Notes: generated from the letters alone by a model not told the origin. A stretch of 64,000 bases of DNA from Streptomyces sp. Edi4 (GCF_040253615.1 NZ_JBEJGY010000004.1:496001-560000); one strand, 5' to 3'. Counted from the first letter of the stretch, positions 16,142 to 25,368 are shown. A program made the numbers and translations.

Positions 16142-17302
16142 ATGAACCACACCGAGGCGTCGCTGGACGCCCTGAGGCTGACCGGTGACGAACTCGCCGA
16201 CGCCACCGTCGCCGAACTCTTCGAGCGGGGGGAGGTCGGCACGTTCAACACCCTGATGCGGTACGTCTCCACGGCCGGCGCCCCGCTGCCCGACGGTCTG
16301 CCCGCCGTCGCCCGCGAGTACCTTCAGGCCACGAGTCTGCCGCCCGCGTGGGTGGACTGGGGTGAGATGGAGAAGGCCCGGCTGTTCTTCATCGACAACA
16401 ACGTGCACATCTCCACCGCGCTGTCCTTCGCCTCCATGCCCGCCTGTTACGTCGTGCCGAACGTGGCGAAGCTGTTGTCGACCACCCACAGCCTGAAGTA
16501 CCCGTCCAAGAGGATGGCGGAGACGGGGCAGTTCACCGTCTATCTGATGCAGCCCGACGCGTTCGAGGCGGGCAGCCGTTTCATCCCGGCGGCCCAGAAG
16601 GTGCGTCTGCTGCACGCTTCGATCCGCCACCACCTCAAGCGTGAGGACCGGTGGGACACGGAGGCGCTGGGCACGCCGATCTGCCAGGAGGACCTGGTCG
16701 GCGGGCAGATGTTCTTCTCGCTCCTCGTCCTCGACAGCCTGCACCGGCTCGGCATCCACATGTCCACGGAGGGCGCGGAGGCCTACTACTACGCGTGGCG
16801 CGTGGTGGGCGCCATGCTCGGCATCGACCAGGAGGCCGTGCCCAAGACGCTCGACGAGGCACGCCAATTCCTCGACCTGTACATGGTCCGGCACATGGGC
16901 CCCTCCGACGAGGGCGCGGAACTGACCCGGCAACTCATCGACCTCTACGAGGAGATCGTGCCGGGCACCTTCTTCGACCCGATCGTCTCCGCCCTCATCC
17001 GCTACCTGGTCGGAGACACCTGTGCCGACTGGCTCCAGGTGCCCCGCACACCGTGGGACACCGTCGTCAAGGCCGTCCCGCACCTCCTCGGCGTGCTGGA
17101 GACCATCGAGGACCGTTCACCGCTCGGCGCGTGGGCGCTGGACCGGCTCGGCCACCTCACCGCCGTGTTCGAGCTGTCCTCGCTGACCCGGGGACGTGTG
17201 ATGCACTACGCCATCCCGGAACAGCTGAAGAAGGACTTCGGCCTCTCCAACACGGTCCCCCGCACCCGCCGCTGGACCCCGCCGCCCGCCACGGTCCGCT
17301 GA
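16142..17302 (+). CDS. MpaB/latex-clearing-protein-like oxygenase (DUF2236)
   Basis: A 386-residue protein with the DUF2236 core, including the conserved KVRLLHASIRHHL segment (Lys153, Arg155, Arg162, His163) that in Lcp rubber oxygenase supplies the heme ligand and distal residues. It lacks an obvious Sec or Tat signal, unlike secreted Lcp, so it is probably cytosolic. Lcp cleaves poly(cis-1,4-isoprene); MpaB cleaves a prenyl side chain. Next to a polyprenyl synthase, oxidative cleavage of a prenyl chain is the natural guess. AAAGGAG precedes the ATG. Family is secure; substrate is inference. Confidence 0.82.
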   Translation: MNHTEASLDALRLTGDELADATVAELFERGEVGTFNTLMRYVSTAGAPLPDGLPAVAREYLQATSLPPAWVDWGEMEKARLFFIDNNVHISTALSFASMPACYVVPNVAKLLSTTHSLKYPSKRMAETGQFTVYLMQPDAFEAGSRFIPAAQKVRLLHASIRHHLKREDRWDTEALGTPICQEDLVGGQMFFSLLVLDSLHRLGIHMSTEGAEAYYYAWRVVGAMLGIDQEAVPKTLDEARQFLDLYMVRHMGPSDEGAELTRQLIDLYEEIVPGTFFDPIVSALIRYLVGDTCADWLQVPRTPWDTVVKAVPHLLGVLETIEDRSPLGAWALDRLGHLTAVFELSSLTRGRVMHYAIPEQLKKDFGLSNTVPRTRRWTPPPATVR

Positions 17303-17335
17303 CGACGTCCCCAGCCACCGGCGTCCCCGGCCCGT

Positions 17336-17821
17336 TCACAGGGCTGTGGCCCGCCCCCGCACCGACAGGTTCTGCGCGCCGAGGCCGATGGCCAGATACG
17401 CGTACAACGACGCGGCACCCAGGATCCCCACGCCCTCAACCTGGTCGATCCATAGACCGAGGCCGAGGTGAGCCACCCCGGAGGCCACCCACAGGGCGGT
17501 GGTCGCGGGCGTCCCCTTGCGCACCACCGCTCCCTGGGGGTCACGCCAGATCCGTACGGTCCGTGCCCTCAGGACCCCGAAACCGGCGGCCACCACGAGA
17601 CTCATCGCCAAAAGGACGATGGGCAGCGTTCCGAGGGGGCGCTCCTTGACGACCGAGGCGACACCGAAGCCGAGCCCGGCGGCGCCCACCACACCGAGGA
17701 TCGCCGGCGCGAGCAGCGAGCCCGTGCGGCGAACCGGGCGGGTGCGCAGTTGCCGACGTATCACCAGAGCGACGACCAGACCGGCAATGACAAGGGTGGC
17801 CCCACTGTTCGAGTCCCGCAT
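17336..17821 (-). CDS. Small multi-pass membrane protein (DUF1453/CcdC-like)
   Basis: A 161-residue protein with about five hydrophobic helices (ATLVIAGLVVALVIRRQL, LLAPAILGVVGAAGLGFGVA, LPIVLLAMSLVVAAGFGVL, ALWVASGVAHLGLGLWI, LGAASLYAYLAIGLGA). RRQLRTRPVRR after TM1 and RIWRDPQGAVVRKG in the middle loop recall the DUF1453/CcdC-like family common in Streptomyces. Start taken at 17821; an in-frame upstream start would add a polar 28-residue extension. It is convergent with the oxygenase gene (33-bp gap). Function unknown. Confidence 0.7.
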   Translation of the reverse strand: MRDSNSGATLVIAGLVVALVIRRQLRTRPVRRTGSLLAPAILGVVGAAGLGFGVASVVKERPLGTLPIVLLAMSLVVAAGFGVLRARTVRIWRDPQGAVVRKGTPATTALWVASGVAHLGLGLWIDQVEGVGILGAASLYAYLAIGLGAQNLSVRGRATAL

Positions 17822-18052
17822 GTGCCCTTTCCCCCATGAAGTACGGCTGGGCTCGCCGTCCCGGCCCCGCCCTGTGCGAACGTGCACCTCCACGATCACG
17901 ATCACGACGATATACGCACCGCACCACCCGCTGGTCCCCGCTCTCGCGCGGAGCGAGGGCTATGGCGCCGTCGGCGCACGACCCCAACTCCCCCTCGATC
18001 ACGGCTTCATAACGTCCTGTCACTTCTCTAGCTGTAACATTTCACATATCAC

Positions 18053-19684
18053 ATGATGCTCGCCATGAGAAAAGTCTTGGCTCTGCTTTCGGCGGCCGCT
18101 GCCGTCATGGCGCTCACGAGTACGTCCGCCGGCGCCACGCCCGGCACCGGCGGGCGCGAGGACACCGGGCAGGGGAAGCTCGTCTGGAGCTCCTGCGCCG
18201 ACCCCACCGCCCCCACGCTCCAATGCGCCCTGCTCGACGTGCCGGTGGACTACGCCGACCCGCACGGCCGCAAGATCAAGATCAAGGTGAACCGGCTCCC
18301 CGCCACCGCGCCCAAGAGCAAGCAGCAGGGGCCGATCCTGCTCAACCCCGGGGGCCCCGGGGACTCCGGCCTCTGGATGCCCGCCTACATCGCCGGGCAG
18401 ATCCCCAAGGACGTCGCCTCGGCCTACGACTGGATCGGCTTCGACCCACGCGGCACCAACGCCAGCGAACCCCATGTCACCTGCGACGCCCACTACTTCG
18501 ACGGCCCCCGCCCCGACTACCGGGTGAGCCAGGGCACTTCGAAGGCGTGGCTGGCGAAGGCCGCCGGATACGCGGCCGACTGCGCAGCCGACTGGGCCTG
18601 GTTCCTGCCGCACATGACCACCGTCGACAACGCCCGCGACATGGACAGCATCCGCCGGGCCCTGGGCGCACCGAAAATCAACTTCTACGGCGGCTCCTGG
18701 GGCACCTCGCTGGGCTCGACCTATGGCCAGCTCTTCCCCTCGCACGTGCGGCGCATGGTCCTGGACAGCATCGTGGGCCCCACCATCAGCTGGTACGACC
18801 ACAACGTCCTCCAGGACAAGGAGCACCAGCGCCGCTTCGACGCGTTCGCGGCCTGGACCGCCAAGGCCGACTCCGTCTACCACCTCGGTACGGACGCCGC
18901 CGCCGTCGAGAAGGCGTACCAGCAGGTCGAGGCGGGCCTGCGGACCTCGCCGGTCGACGCCGCGCCGGCGCCGGGCAAGATCGGTCCCGCCGAGTTCGAG
19001 GACACCTTCTACGGGGGCGGCTACAACTTCCTGCGCTGGCCCCGCATGGCCACCGTGCTCTCGGCCTACCTCACCCATCACGACATCCAGCCCCTGACCG
19101 AGGCCTACAACCGCTACGCGGCGCCCGGCGGCGACGACGGCACGTTCCCCGCGTACAACGCGGCGCAGTGCACCGAGAACGCCTGGCCGCGCGACTGGGA
19201 CTTCTGGCAGAAGGACCAGGCCAAGGTCAACGCCTCGGCGCCCTTCTACACCTACAACAACATGTGGTACAACGCCGCGTGCATGTTCTGGCCGCACGAG
19301 GGCGACCCGGCGGGCCGCATGAAGATCACCGGCAAGGGCCTGCCGCCCGTCCTGCTCTTCCAGGCCACGGAGGACGCCGCCACCCCGTACCAGGGCGGCC
19401 TCGCGATGCGTGACGCGCTGCCCGGATCCAAGCTGGTCGTCCAGAACGGCGGCAGCTTCCACGAGATCCTGTTCCACGGCAACGCCTGTCTGGACGACAC
19501 GTTCGCGGACTACCTCCGCGACGGCACCCTCCCCAAGGGCAACGGCCGCATCGCGAAGACCTGCGCGCCCGAGCCCGACCCGGCCCCCTCCTATGTGCCG
19601 TCGACCCCGTCCCTGAAGGCGAAGACTGCCATCAAGCCCCTATCACCCACCGACCCGGAGGCCATCCACGGCGCCCTGCGCTGA
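18053..19684 (+). CDS. Secreted alpha/beta-hydrolase peptidase (tripeptidyl aminopeptidase-like)
   Basis: A 543-residue secreted serine peptidase of the SGNH-unrelated alpha/beta fold (S33-like). A Sec signal runs to about residue 28 (MRKVLALLSAAAAVMALTS, AGA). The oxyanion motif is NPGGPG (98-103), the nucleophile is Ser215 in GGSWGTS, and a C-terminal TAP-like region carries EDAATP and GSFHEILFHGNAC with the likely Asp and His. Such enzymes release tripeptides or act on beta-lactam/ester bonds outside the cell. No Shine-Dalgarno is visible before either ATG (18053 or 18065), suggesting a leaderless or weakly initiated message. Confidence 0.85.
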   Translation: MMLAMRKVLALLSAAAAVMALTSTSAGATPGTGGREDTGQGKLVWSSCADPTAPTLQCALLDVPVDYADPHGRKIKIKVNRLPATAPKSKQQGPILLNPGGPGDSGLWMPAYIAGQIPKDVASAYDWIGFDPRGTNASEPHVTCDAHYFDGPRPDYRVSQGTSKAWLAKAAGYAADCAADWAWFLPHMTTVDNARDMDSIRRALGAPKINFYGGSWGTSLGSTYGQLFPSHVRRMVLDSIVGPTISWYDHNVLQDKEHQRRFDAFAAWTAKADSVYHLGTDAAAVEKAYQQVEAGLRTSPVDAAPAPGKIGPAEFEDTFYGGGYNFLRWPRMATVLSAYLTHHDIQPLTEAYNRYAAPGGDDGTFPAYNAAQCTENAWPRDWDFWQKDQAKVNASAPFYTYNNMWYNAACMFWPHEGDPAGRMKITGKGLPPVLLFQATEDAATPYQGGLAMRDALPGSKLVVQNGGSFHEILFHGNACLDDTFADYLRDGTLPKGNGRIAKTCAPEPDPAPSYVPSTPSLKAKTAIKPLSPTDPEAIHGALR

Positions 19685-20025
19685 CCACCCATCAATTGCC
19701 GTGCCAGCGGCGGTCGTTGGTGATTGCCGACGAACGCCGACGGGGGCCTGCCCGGCACCTCGGGCCGGGGGTCCGGCGGCCGCACGCACCCGCCGGGCCA
19801 GCACTCCACCCGGCCCGTCCCGGCAGGCCCTTCACCCCTTCTCACAATTTTCGGTCAAGCCGGCGCCATGCAGGTTTGAGATCACTTGAGGCGCTTCTCG
19901 TCACTTTCGAACAACGCGCTCCGCTATGCACCTTCCGGGGAATGGGCGGCGGGCTCTTCCTCTGTCACGCTGAAGTCGCAGCATGCCAGGGTGAAATGCC
20001 ATGACGAATGGGCGATTGGGGAGAC
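19685..20025. other. 341-bp gap upstream of the encapsulin gene
   Basis: No convincing gene on either strand. The right half (about 19840-19990) is less GC-rich, with stretches such as TCTCACAATTTTCGG, and probably holds the promoter of the encapsulin/2-MIB operon. No perfect operator or terminator was recognised. Confidence 0.5.
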
Positions 20026-21438
20026 ATGTCGGTCGATACGGGTGCGGAGACGGCAGAGGCGGCGACAGGCGGCCAGCAGAGTCTCGGCACCGCCGCCGCG
20101 CGGAACTTGGCGACGACCACCAAATCCGTACCGCAGATGCAGGAGATCAGCTCCCGCTGGCTGCTGCGGACACTGCCGTGGGTCCAGGTGCAGGGTGGCA
20201 CCTACCGGGTCAACCGGCGACTGAGCTACACGGTCGGGGACGGCCGGGTCGAATTCATCCAGACCGGCGGCAACGTGCGGGTCATCCCCGCCGAGCTGGG
20301 CGAGCTCCCCGCACTGCGCGACTACGAAGACGAGGAGACCCTGTCCGAGCTCGCGAACCGCTGTACGCAGCGGGAGTTCGCCGCCGGGGAAACCATCGCG
20401 ACCTCGGGCACCCCGACGGACCGCGTGTTCCTGCTGGCCCACGGCCGGGTGGGCAAGGTCGGCACCGGCCCCTACGGTGACGAGACGGACCTGGGCTTCC
20501 TCGCGGACGGCTCCTACTTCGGCGACCGGGCCCTGCTGGACCCCGAGGCCTCGTGGGAGTACACCGTCCGCGCCACGACCGCCTGCACGGTGCTCGAACT
20601 CACCCGCGCCGACCTCCTCAACCTCGCCGAGCGCTCCGAAAGCCTCAACCGCCACCTCACCAACGGGTCGGACGAGCCGGAACGCGCGACCAACAAGTAC
20701 GGCGAAGCGGCGATCGACCTCTCGGCCGGCCACGTCGGCGAAGCCGTCATCCCGCACACCTTCGTCGACTACGAGAGCGCACCGCGCGAGTACGAACTCT
20801 CGGTCGCCCAGACCGTGCTGAAGGTCCACAGCCGCGTGGCCGACCTCTACAACCAGCCGATGAACCAGACCGAGCACCAGCTCCGTCTGACGGTCGAGGC
20901 GCTGCGCGAGCGCCAGGAGTACGAGCTCGTCAACAACCGCGAGTTCGGTCTGCTCAGCAACTGCGACTACGCGCAGCGGATCCAGCCGCACGACGGCGTG
21001 CCGAGCCCCGACGACATGGACGAACTGCTCTCGCGCCGCCGTGGCTCCAAGCTGTTCCTCGCCCACCCCAAGGCCATCGCAGCCTTCGGGCGCGAGTGCA
21101 ACAAGCGCGGCCTGGTGCCCGAGCACGTGGAGATCGACGGACACCGCCTTCCGGCCTGGCGCGGCGTGCCGATCTACCCGTGCGGAAAGATCCCCCTGAG
21201 CGAGGCCCGCACGACCTCGATCCTCTGCATGCGTACCGGCGAGGACCAGCAGGGCGTCATCGGCCTGCGCCAGACCGGCATCCCGGACGAGATCGAGCCC
21301 GGTCTGTCCGTGCGGTTCATGGGCATCGACGAGCAGGCGATCATCTCCTACCTGGTCACGGCCTACTACTCCGCCGCCATCCTGGTGCCCGACGCGCTCG
21401 GCATCCTGGAGAACGTCGAGGTCAGCCGCTGGCGCTGA
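20026..21438 (+). CDS. Family 2B encapsulin shell protein with cyclic-nucleotide-binding-like insertion
   Basis: A ~470-residue HK97-fold shell protein. The N-arm and first part (about 1-90) and the C-terminal HK97 core (about 215-470) flank an inserted CAP/CNBD-like domain (about 93-210) with a phosphate-binding-cassette-like stretch near 165-183 ([13 protein letters not shown]). This is the domain order of family 2B encapsulins. It sits immediately upstream of the 2-MIB synthase, whose long disordered N-terminus fits a cargo. It would self-assemble into a protein nanocompartment enclosing the terpene cyclase. ATG 20026 has GGGGAG four bases upstream; ATG 20008 is an alternative. Confidence 0.9.
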   Translation: MSVDTGAETAEAATGGQQSLGTAAARNLATTTKSVPQMQEISSRWLLRTLPWVQVQGGTYRVNRRLSYTVGDGRVEFIQTGGNVRVIPAELGELPALRDYEDEETLSELANRCTQREFAAGETIATSGTPTDRVFLLAHGRVGKVGTGPYGDETDLGFLADGSYFGDRALLDPEASWEYTVRATTACTVLELTRADLLNLAERSESLNRHLTNGSDEPERATNKYGEAAIDLSAGHVGEAVIPHTFVDYESAPREYELSVAQTVLKVHSRVADLYNQPMNQTEHQLRLTVEALRERQEYELVNNREFGLLSNCDYAQRIQPHDGVPSPDDMDELLSRRRGSKLFLAHPKAIAAFGRECNKRGLVPEHVEIDGHRLPAWRGVPIYPCGKIPLSEARTTSILCMRTGEDQQGVIGLRQTGIPDEIEPGLSVRFMGIDEQAIISYLVTAYYSAAILVPDALGILENVEVSRWR

Positions 21439-22055
21439 TCCTTCCGCGACACCGGCGGACACTCGCTGCCGACGGCCCGGCCCGGGCCGGCCCCCGCCGG
21501 GCCCCGGCTGGGTCGCGGTGCGGCCGGCGCCGGCCGCACCAGGGCTGCCTTGTCGCCTTGGAACTGCCTTGTCGCCCCGGGGCCTTGCGAGCCCGGCGTG
21601 GACACGGCGACGTGGTGCTCCGTCCCTGCGGGCACCACGCCGCCGCCACGGCGCGCGTCCAGCGAGGTGCGCGTGGTCCGTGTGGGCCGGCGCTGCCGAC
21701 AACCCGCCCGGACGAGCGAGACCCGTTGCCCCGGCCCGCCGTGCCCGCGTCTTCAGCGCCCGGGCCCAGCGGCTTCGCGGGCGATCGCGCGCGGAGACGT
21801 CCACGGAGACATCCACCGAGACATCCACAGCCGGGCGATGACCAACCGGCTTGCGGGAACCACCCGGCTTGCGGCAAGCAACCAACCTGCTGCGAGGCCG
21901 GGTTGGGCAATGCGGGGCGGTGCGTCATTCCGCGGTGCGCCCGCGTCGCTCCGTGACGCGACCCCGCCCCGCCCGCGGCCGCGCCCGCACCCCCAAGCCT
22001 GCTCGGCGACCGAACGCGCGCTCGGAACACTTCGCCTCACCACAAGGAGCATTGG
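21439..22055. other. 617-bp spacer between encapsulin and 2-MIB synthase
   Basis: Unusually long for genes expected to be co-transcribed. It is highly GC-rich and has no gene with actinobacterial features on either strand. It contains a 12-bp tandem repeat (21793-21828) and two copies of CCGGCTTGCGG (about 21847 and 21866). AAGGAG near 22044-22049 is the ribosome binding site of the synthase. The spacer may hold a second promoter or a long 5' leader. Confidence 0.55.
21793..21828. repeat. 12-bp tandem repeat, three copies
   Basis: Three consecutive copies of GGAGACATCCAC (one base change in copy 1, one in copy 3) lie in the spacer before the 2-MIB synthase gene. No function is evident. Confidence 0.75.
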
Positions 22056-23393
22056 ATGCCCGTCCCCGACCTCAGTCAGGCGCCGTCACCCACGGTCCGG
22101 CAGGGCGTGGCAGCAGCACCTGCCGCGTCCGATGGCGCCGGCACTCCACGGCTGACCCTCCCCTCCGGCCCGCCCGTCCCGCTCCCGGCCGGACCCGCGG
22201 CGGCGCCCCCGGTCTCGGTGCCCGACCCCCCGGCGGACGGCCGCGTACCGCCCCCGTCCGTGCCGGAGAGCGCCGTCGCGGAAGCCGCTCCCGAAGGGCC
22301 GCCGTCCGCAGCGGTGGGCCTGGGCCCCGACGTCCTCGACCGTGTGCTGCGGGGCCCCAGCGGCCTGGGCACGAGCGGCCTTCGCCTGGTCCCGTCCGCC
22401 GAGGCGCCGCACTCCCCCACCGCCGTGCCGGGGCTCTACCACCACCCGGTGGCGGAGCCCGACCCGGTGCGCGTGGCCGAGGTGAGCCGCCGGATCAAGG
22501 ACTGGGCGGTGCACGAGGTCGAGCTGTACCCACCGGAGTGGGAGGACCAGTTCGACGGATTCGCGCTCGGCCGTTACATGGTCGCCTGCCATCCCGACGC
22601 CCCCACGGTGGACCATCTGATGCTCGCGACGCGGCTGATGGCCGCGGAGAACGCGCTCGACGACTGCTACTGCGAGGACCATGGCGGCTCACCCGTCGGT
22701 CTCGGCGGACGCCTGCTGCTGGCGCACACCGCCCTCGACCCGCTCCACACCACACGCGAACACACGGCGCCCTGGGCCCAGTCACTCCTCAGCGACGCCC
22801 CCCGCCGGGCCTACCGCTCCGCGATGGACTACTTCGTACGGGCCGCGAGCGCGTCGCAGGCGGATCGTTACCGCCACGACATGGCCCGACTGCACCTGGG
22901 CTATCTCGCCGAGGCCGCCTGGGCGCAGACGGAGTACATGCCCGAGGTCTGGGAGTACCTGGCGATGCGGCAGTTCAACAACTTCCGGCCGTGCCCCACC
23001 ATCACGGACACGGTCGGCGGCTACGAACTGCCCGCGGATCTCCACGCACGGCCCGCCATGCAGCGGGTCATCGCACTCGCCTCGAACGCCACGACCATCG
23101 TCAACGACCTCTACTCCTACACCAAGGAACTCGACTCCCCCGGCGTGCATCTGAACCTGCCCGTGGTGATCGCGGACCGCGAGAAGTGCGACGCCCGCGA
23201 GGCGTACCTCAAAGCGATCGAGATCCACAACGAGCTCATGCGCGACTTCGAGGCCGAGGCCGCCGGCCTCGCCGCGGCCTGTCCGGCCCCCCAGGTGATC
23301 CGGTTCCTGCGAGGAGTGGCGGCCTGGGTGGACGGCAACCACCACTGGCACCAGACGAACACCTACCGATACACCCTGCCCGACTTCTGGTAA
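22056..23393 (+). CDS. 2-methylisoborneol synthase, predicted encapsulin cargo
   Basis: A 445-residue class I terpene cyclase. Metal motifs are DDCYCED (Asp202 onward) and NDLYSYTKE (about residue 350), the set typical of bacterial 2-MIB synthases, which cyclise 2-methyl-GPP. The first ~125 residues are disordered and rich in Pro/Ala/Gly/Val, as in family 2 encapsulin cargos, where this region directs loading. It is followed 16 bases later by the GPP methyltransferase and preceded by the encapsulin shell gene. The product should be the earthy odorant 2-MIB. Confidence 0.92.
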   Translation: MPVPDLSQAPSPTVRQGVAAAPAASDGAGTPRLTLPSGPPVPLPAGPAAAPPVSVPDPPADGRVPPPSVPESAVAEAAPEGPPSAAVGLGPDVLDRVLRGPSGLGTSGLRLVPSAEAPHSPTAVPGLYHHPVAEPDPVRVAEVSRRIKDWAVHEVELYPPEWEDQFDGFALGRYMVACHPDAPTVDHLMLATRLMAAENALDDCYCEDHGGSPVGLGGRLLLAHTALDPLHTTREHTAPWAQSLLSDAPRRAYRSAMDYFVRAASASQADRYRHDMARLHLGYLAEAAWAQTEYMPEVWEYLAMRQFNNFRPCPTITDTVGGYELPADLHARPAMQRVIALASNATTIVNDLYSYTKELDSPGVHLNLPVVIADREKCDAREAYLKAIEIHNELMRDFEAEAAGLAAACPAPQVIRFLRGVAAWVDGNHHWHQTNTYRYTLPDFW

Positions 23394-23409
23394 ATGAAGG
23401 GGACCCACC

Positions 23410-24291
23410 GTGTCCACCAATGTCGAACCCACCACCAACGCCGCGGGCACCATCCCCGCTCCGGCCACGCCCTACCAGGACGACATCGCTCGTTACTGGG
23501 ACCACGAGGCACGGCCGGTCAACCTGCGCCTCGGCGATGTCGACGGGCTCTACCACCACCACTACGGCATCGGGGACGTGGACGAGTCCGCCCTCGGGGA
23601 GCCGGGCGCGCCCGACCGGGAGACGCGGCTGGTCGCCGAGCTGCACCGGCTCGAATCCGCGCAGTCCGATGTGCTCCTCGACCACCTCGGCCCGATCAAG
23701 CGGGGTGACACCCTGGTGGACGCCGGCTGCGGGCGCGGCGGCTCCATGGTCATGGCGCACCAGCGCTTCGGGTGCACGGTCGAGGGCGTGACCCTCTCGG
23801 CCAAGCAGGCCGACTTCGCCAACCAGCGCGCCCGCGACCTCGGCATCGACAGCTCCGTCCGCGCCCAGGTCCGCAACATGCTGGCCATGCCGTTCGCCAC
23901 CGGGCAGGCCGCAGGCTCGTGGAACAACGAGTCGAGCATGTACGTCGATCTGCACGACCTCTTCGCCGAGCACGCCCGCATCCTCACGCCGGGCGGCCGG
24001 TATGTGACCATCACCGGCTGCTGGAACCCCATCTATGGGCAGCCCTCGAAGTGGGTGTCGCAGATCAACGCGCACTTCGAGTGCAACATCCACTCGCGCC
24101 GCGAGTACCTGCGGGCCATGGCCGACAACCGTCTGGTCCCGCAGGCGGTCGTCGACCTGACGCCGGCGACGCTGCCGTACTGGGAGCTGCGGGCCACCTC
24201 CTCCCTCGTCACGGGCATCGAGGAGGCCTTCATCAACTCCTACAAGGACGGCTCCTTCCAGTACGTCCTGATCGCGGCCGACCGCGTCTGA
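23410..24291 (+). CDS. Geranyl diphosphate 2-C-methyltransferase
   Basis: A 293-residue SAM-dependent methyltransferase. Motif I is VDAGCGRGGSM (about residues 104-114), followed by a cyclopropane-synthase-like fold (VEGVTLSAKQADFA). It methylates C2 of GPP to make 2-methyl-GPP, the substrate of the preceding synthase. The N-terminal YWDHEARPVNLRLGDVDGLYHHHYG stretch, seen here in part, is characteristic of this enzyme group. GTG 23410 has AAGGGGA upstream. Probably outside the shell lumen or transiently associated; no cargo-like N-terminal extension comparable to the synthase is seen. Confidence 0.92.
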   Translation: MSTNVEPTTNAAGTIPAPATPYQDDIARYWDHEARPVNLRLGDVDGLYHHHYGIGDVDESALGEPGAPDRETRLVAELHRLESAQSDVLLDHLGPIKRGDTLVDAGCGRGGSMVMAHQRFGCTVEGVTLSAKQADFANQRARDLGIDSSVRAQVRNMLAMPFATGQAAGSWNNESSMYVDLHDLFAEHARILTPGGRYVTITGCWNPIYGQPSKWVSQINAHFECNIHSRREYLRAMADNRLVPQAVVDLTPATLPYWELRATSSLVTGIEEAFINSYKDGSFQYVLIAADRV

Positions 24292-24304
24292 GCGGCGGGG
24301 CTCG

Positions 24305-24359
24305 CGGAGCTCCTGGTGGACGGTGTGCCCACGCGGCACGCCGGACGCCTGGAGCTCCG
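24305..24359 (+). terminator. Nested hairpin after the 2-MIB operon
   Basis: Outer arms CGGAGCTCC (24305-24313) and GGAGCTCCG (24351-24359) enclose a second imperfect stem (GGTGTGCC/GGCACGCC). It lies 14 bases after the methyltransferase stop and lacks a U-tract, as is common in Streptomyces terminators. Confidence 0.5.
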
Positions 24360-24564
24360 GTCTTTCCCGGCGTCCGGGCGTTCGGGCGGTGGAGGCGGGC
24401 GTGGGGGCGTTTGAGCGGTGGAGCCGGGGGCAGGCGCGGTTCGTGCTTCGGACCGCAGGCACGCCGACAGGACCCGTATGTCCTGGGCGCGCCAGGTCCT
24501 GGTGCGGCTCGGGACCGGGCCGGCGGCAGTCATGACAGCCGTTCCCGATGCCCAAGGAGTTCTC

Positions 24565-25368
24565 ATGCCCACGACCGCCCGCCACCAGCACAACCACCAT
24601 GACGCCCCCGACACCACGGCGGCTTTCGCCCGCCTCGAGACCCTGGAGCCCGGGCCCGAGCACGACGCTCTGCGGGACGAACTCGTGGTCCAGTGGATGC
24701 CGATGGCCCAGCGGCTCGCGGGCAAGTACCGCAATCGTGGCGCGGAGATCGAGGATCTGCGCCAGGTGGCCGCGATGGGCCTGGTCAAGGCGGTGGACCG
24801 GTACGAGGCCGCGCGGGGCGCGTTCGAGGCGTACGCGATACCGACCATCAACGGTGAACTCAAACGGCACTTCCGCGACTCCTTGTGGGCGGTGCACGTT
24901 CCCCGCCGGGTGCAGGAGCTCCGCAACAAGGTGCGCACCGCCCGCCGCGACCTCACGACCGCACGGCCCGGCGAGCCCAGCATCGCCGAACTCGCCGCCC
25001 ACTGCGGTCTCGAGGAGGCCGAAGTCCGCGACGGCCTGGAGGCCCTTGACTCCTTCAGAACGCTCTCGCTCGACGCGGAGTCCCGCGGCGACGGCGGTGA
25101 AGGGGACGGGCCGGCCCTCGCCGACACCCTCGGCGCGGCCGAGCCCGGTTTCGAGACCGTCCTCGACCGTGAGGCGGTCAAGCCCGCGCTGCGGGCGCTG
25201 CCCGAGCGCGAGTCGCGGATCTTGTACATGCGGTTCTTCGCCGACATGACACAGCATCAGATAGCCACCGAACTCGGCATCTCCCAGATGCATGTGTCCC
25301 GCCTCCTCAGCCGCACCTGCTCGCGCGTCCGCAGCCAGGCCCTGGCCGGACACCGGGACGCCGCCTGA
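24565..25368 (+). CDS. SigB/SigF-family RNA polymerase sigma factor
   Basis: A 267-residue sigma factor with region 2 (DLRQVAAMGLVKAVDRYEAA), region 3 (TINGELKRHFRDSLWAVHVP) and region 4 with its HTH (TQHQIATELGISQMHVSRLL). This is the SigB/F/G stress and sporulation group, which is typically regulated by anti-sigma kinases and STAS antagonists. AAGGAG sits five bases before ATG 24565. No anti-sigma gene is adjacent; the RsbW-like kinase at 33.6 kb and the PP2C phosphatase at 54.6 kb are candidates elsewhere in the window. Confidence 0.9.
   Translation: MPTTARHQHNHHDAPDTTAAFARLETLEPGPEHDALRDELVVQWMPMAQRLAGKYRNRGAEIEDLRQVAAMGLVKAVDRYEAARGAFEAYAIPTINGELKRHFRDSLWAVHVPRRVQELRNKVRTARRDLTTARPGEPSIAELAAHCGLEEAEVRDGLEALDSFRTLSLDAESRGDGGEGDGPALADTLGAAEPGFETVLDREAVKPALRALPERESRILYMRFFADMTQHQIATELGISQMHVSRLLSRTCSRVRSQALAGHRDAA

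Noticed and set aside
16142..17302. Calling the MpaB/Lcp-like protein a rubber-degrading enzyme
   Set aside because: It has no secretion signal, which a latex-clearing oxygenase needs, and it sits beside a polyprenyl synthase; the DUF2236 fold alone does not define substrate.
21793..21828. Repeats considered as a CRISPR array
   Set aside because: Units are only 12 bp, directly adjacent without spacers, and no cas genes are present. The same applies to the other tandem repeats.
19924..21885. Long minus-strand open frame across the encapsulin gene
   Set aside because: The encapsulin frame has clear HK97 and CNBD-like features; the opposite frame has none.
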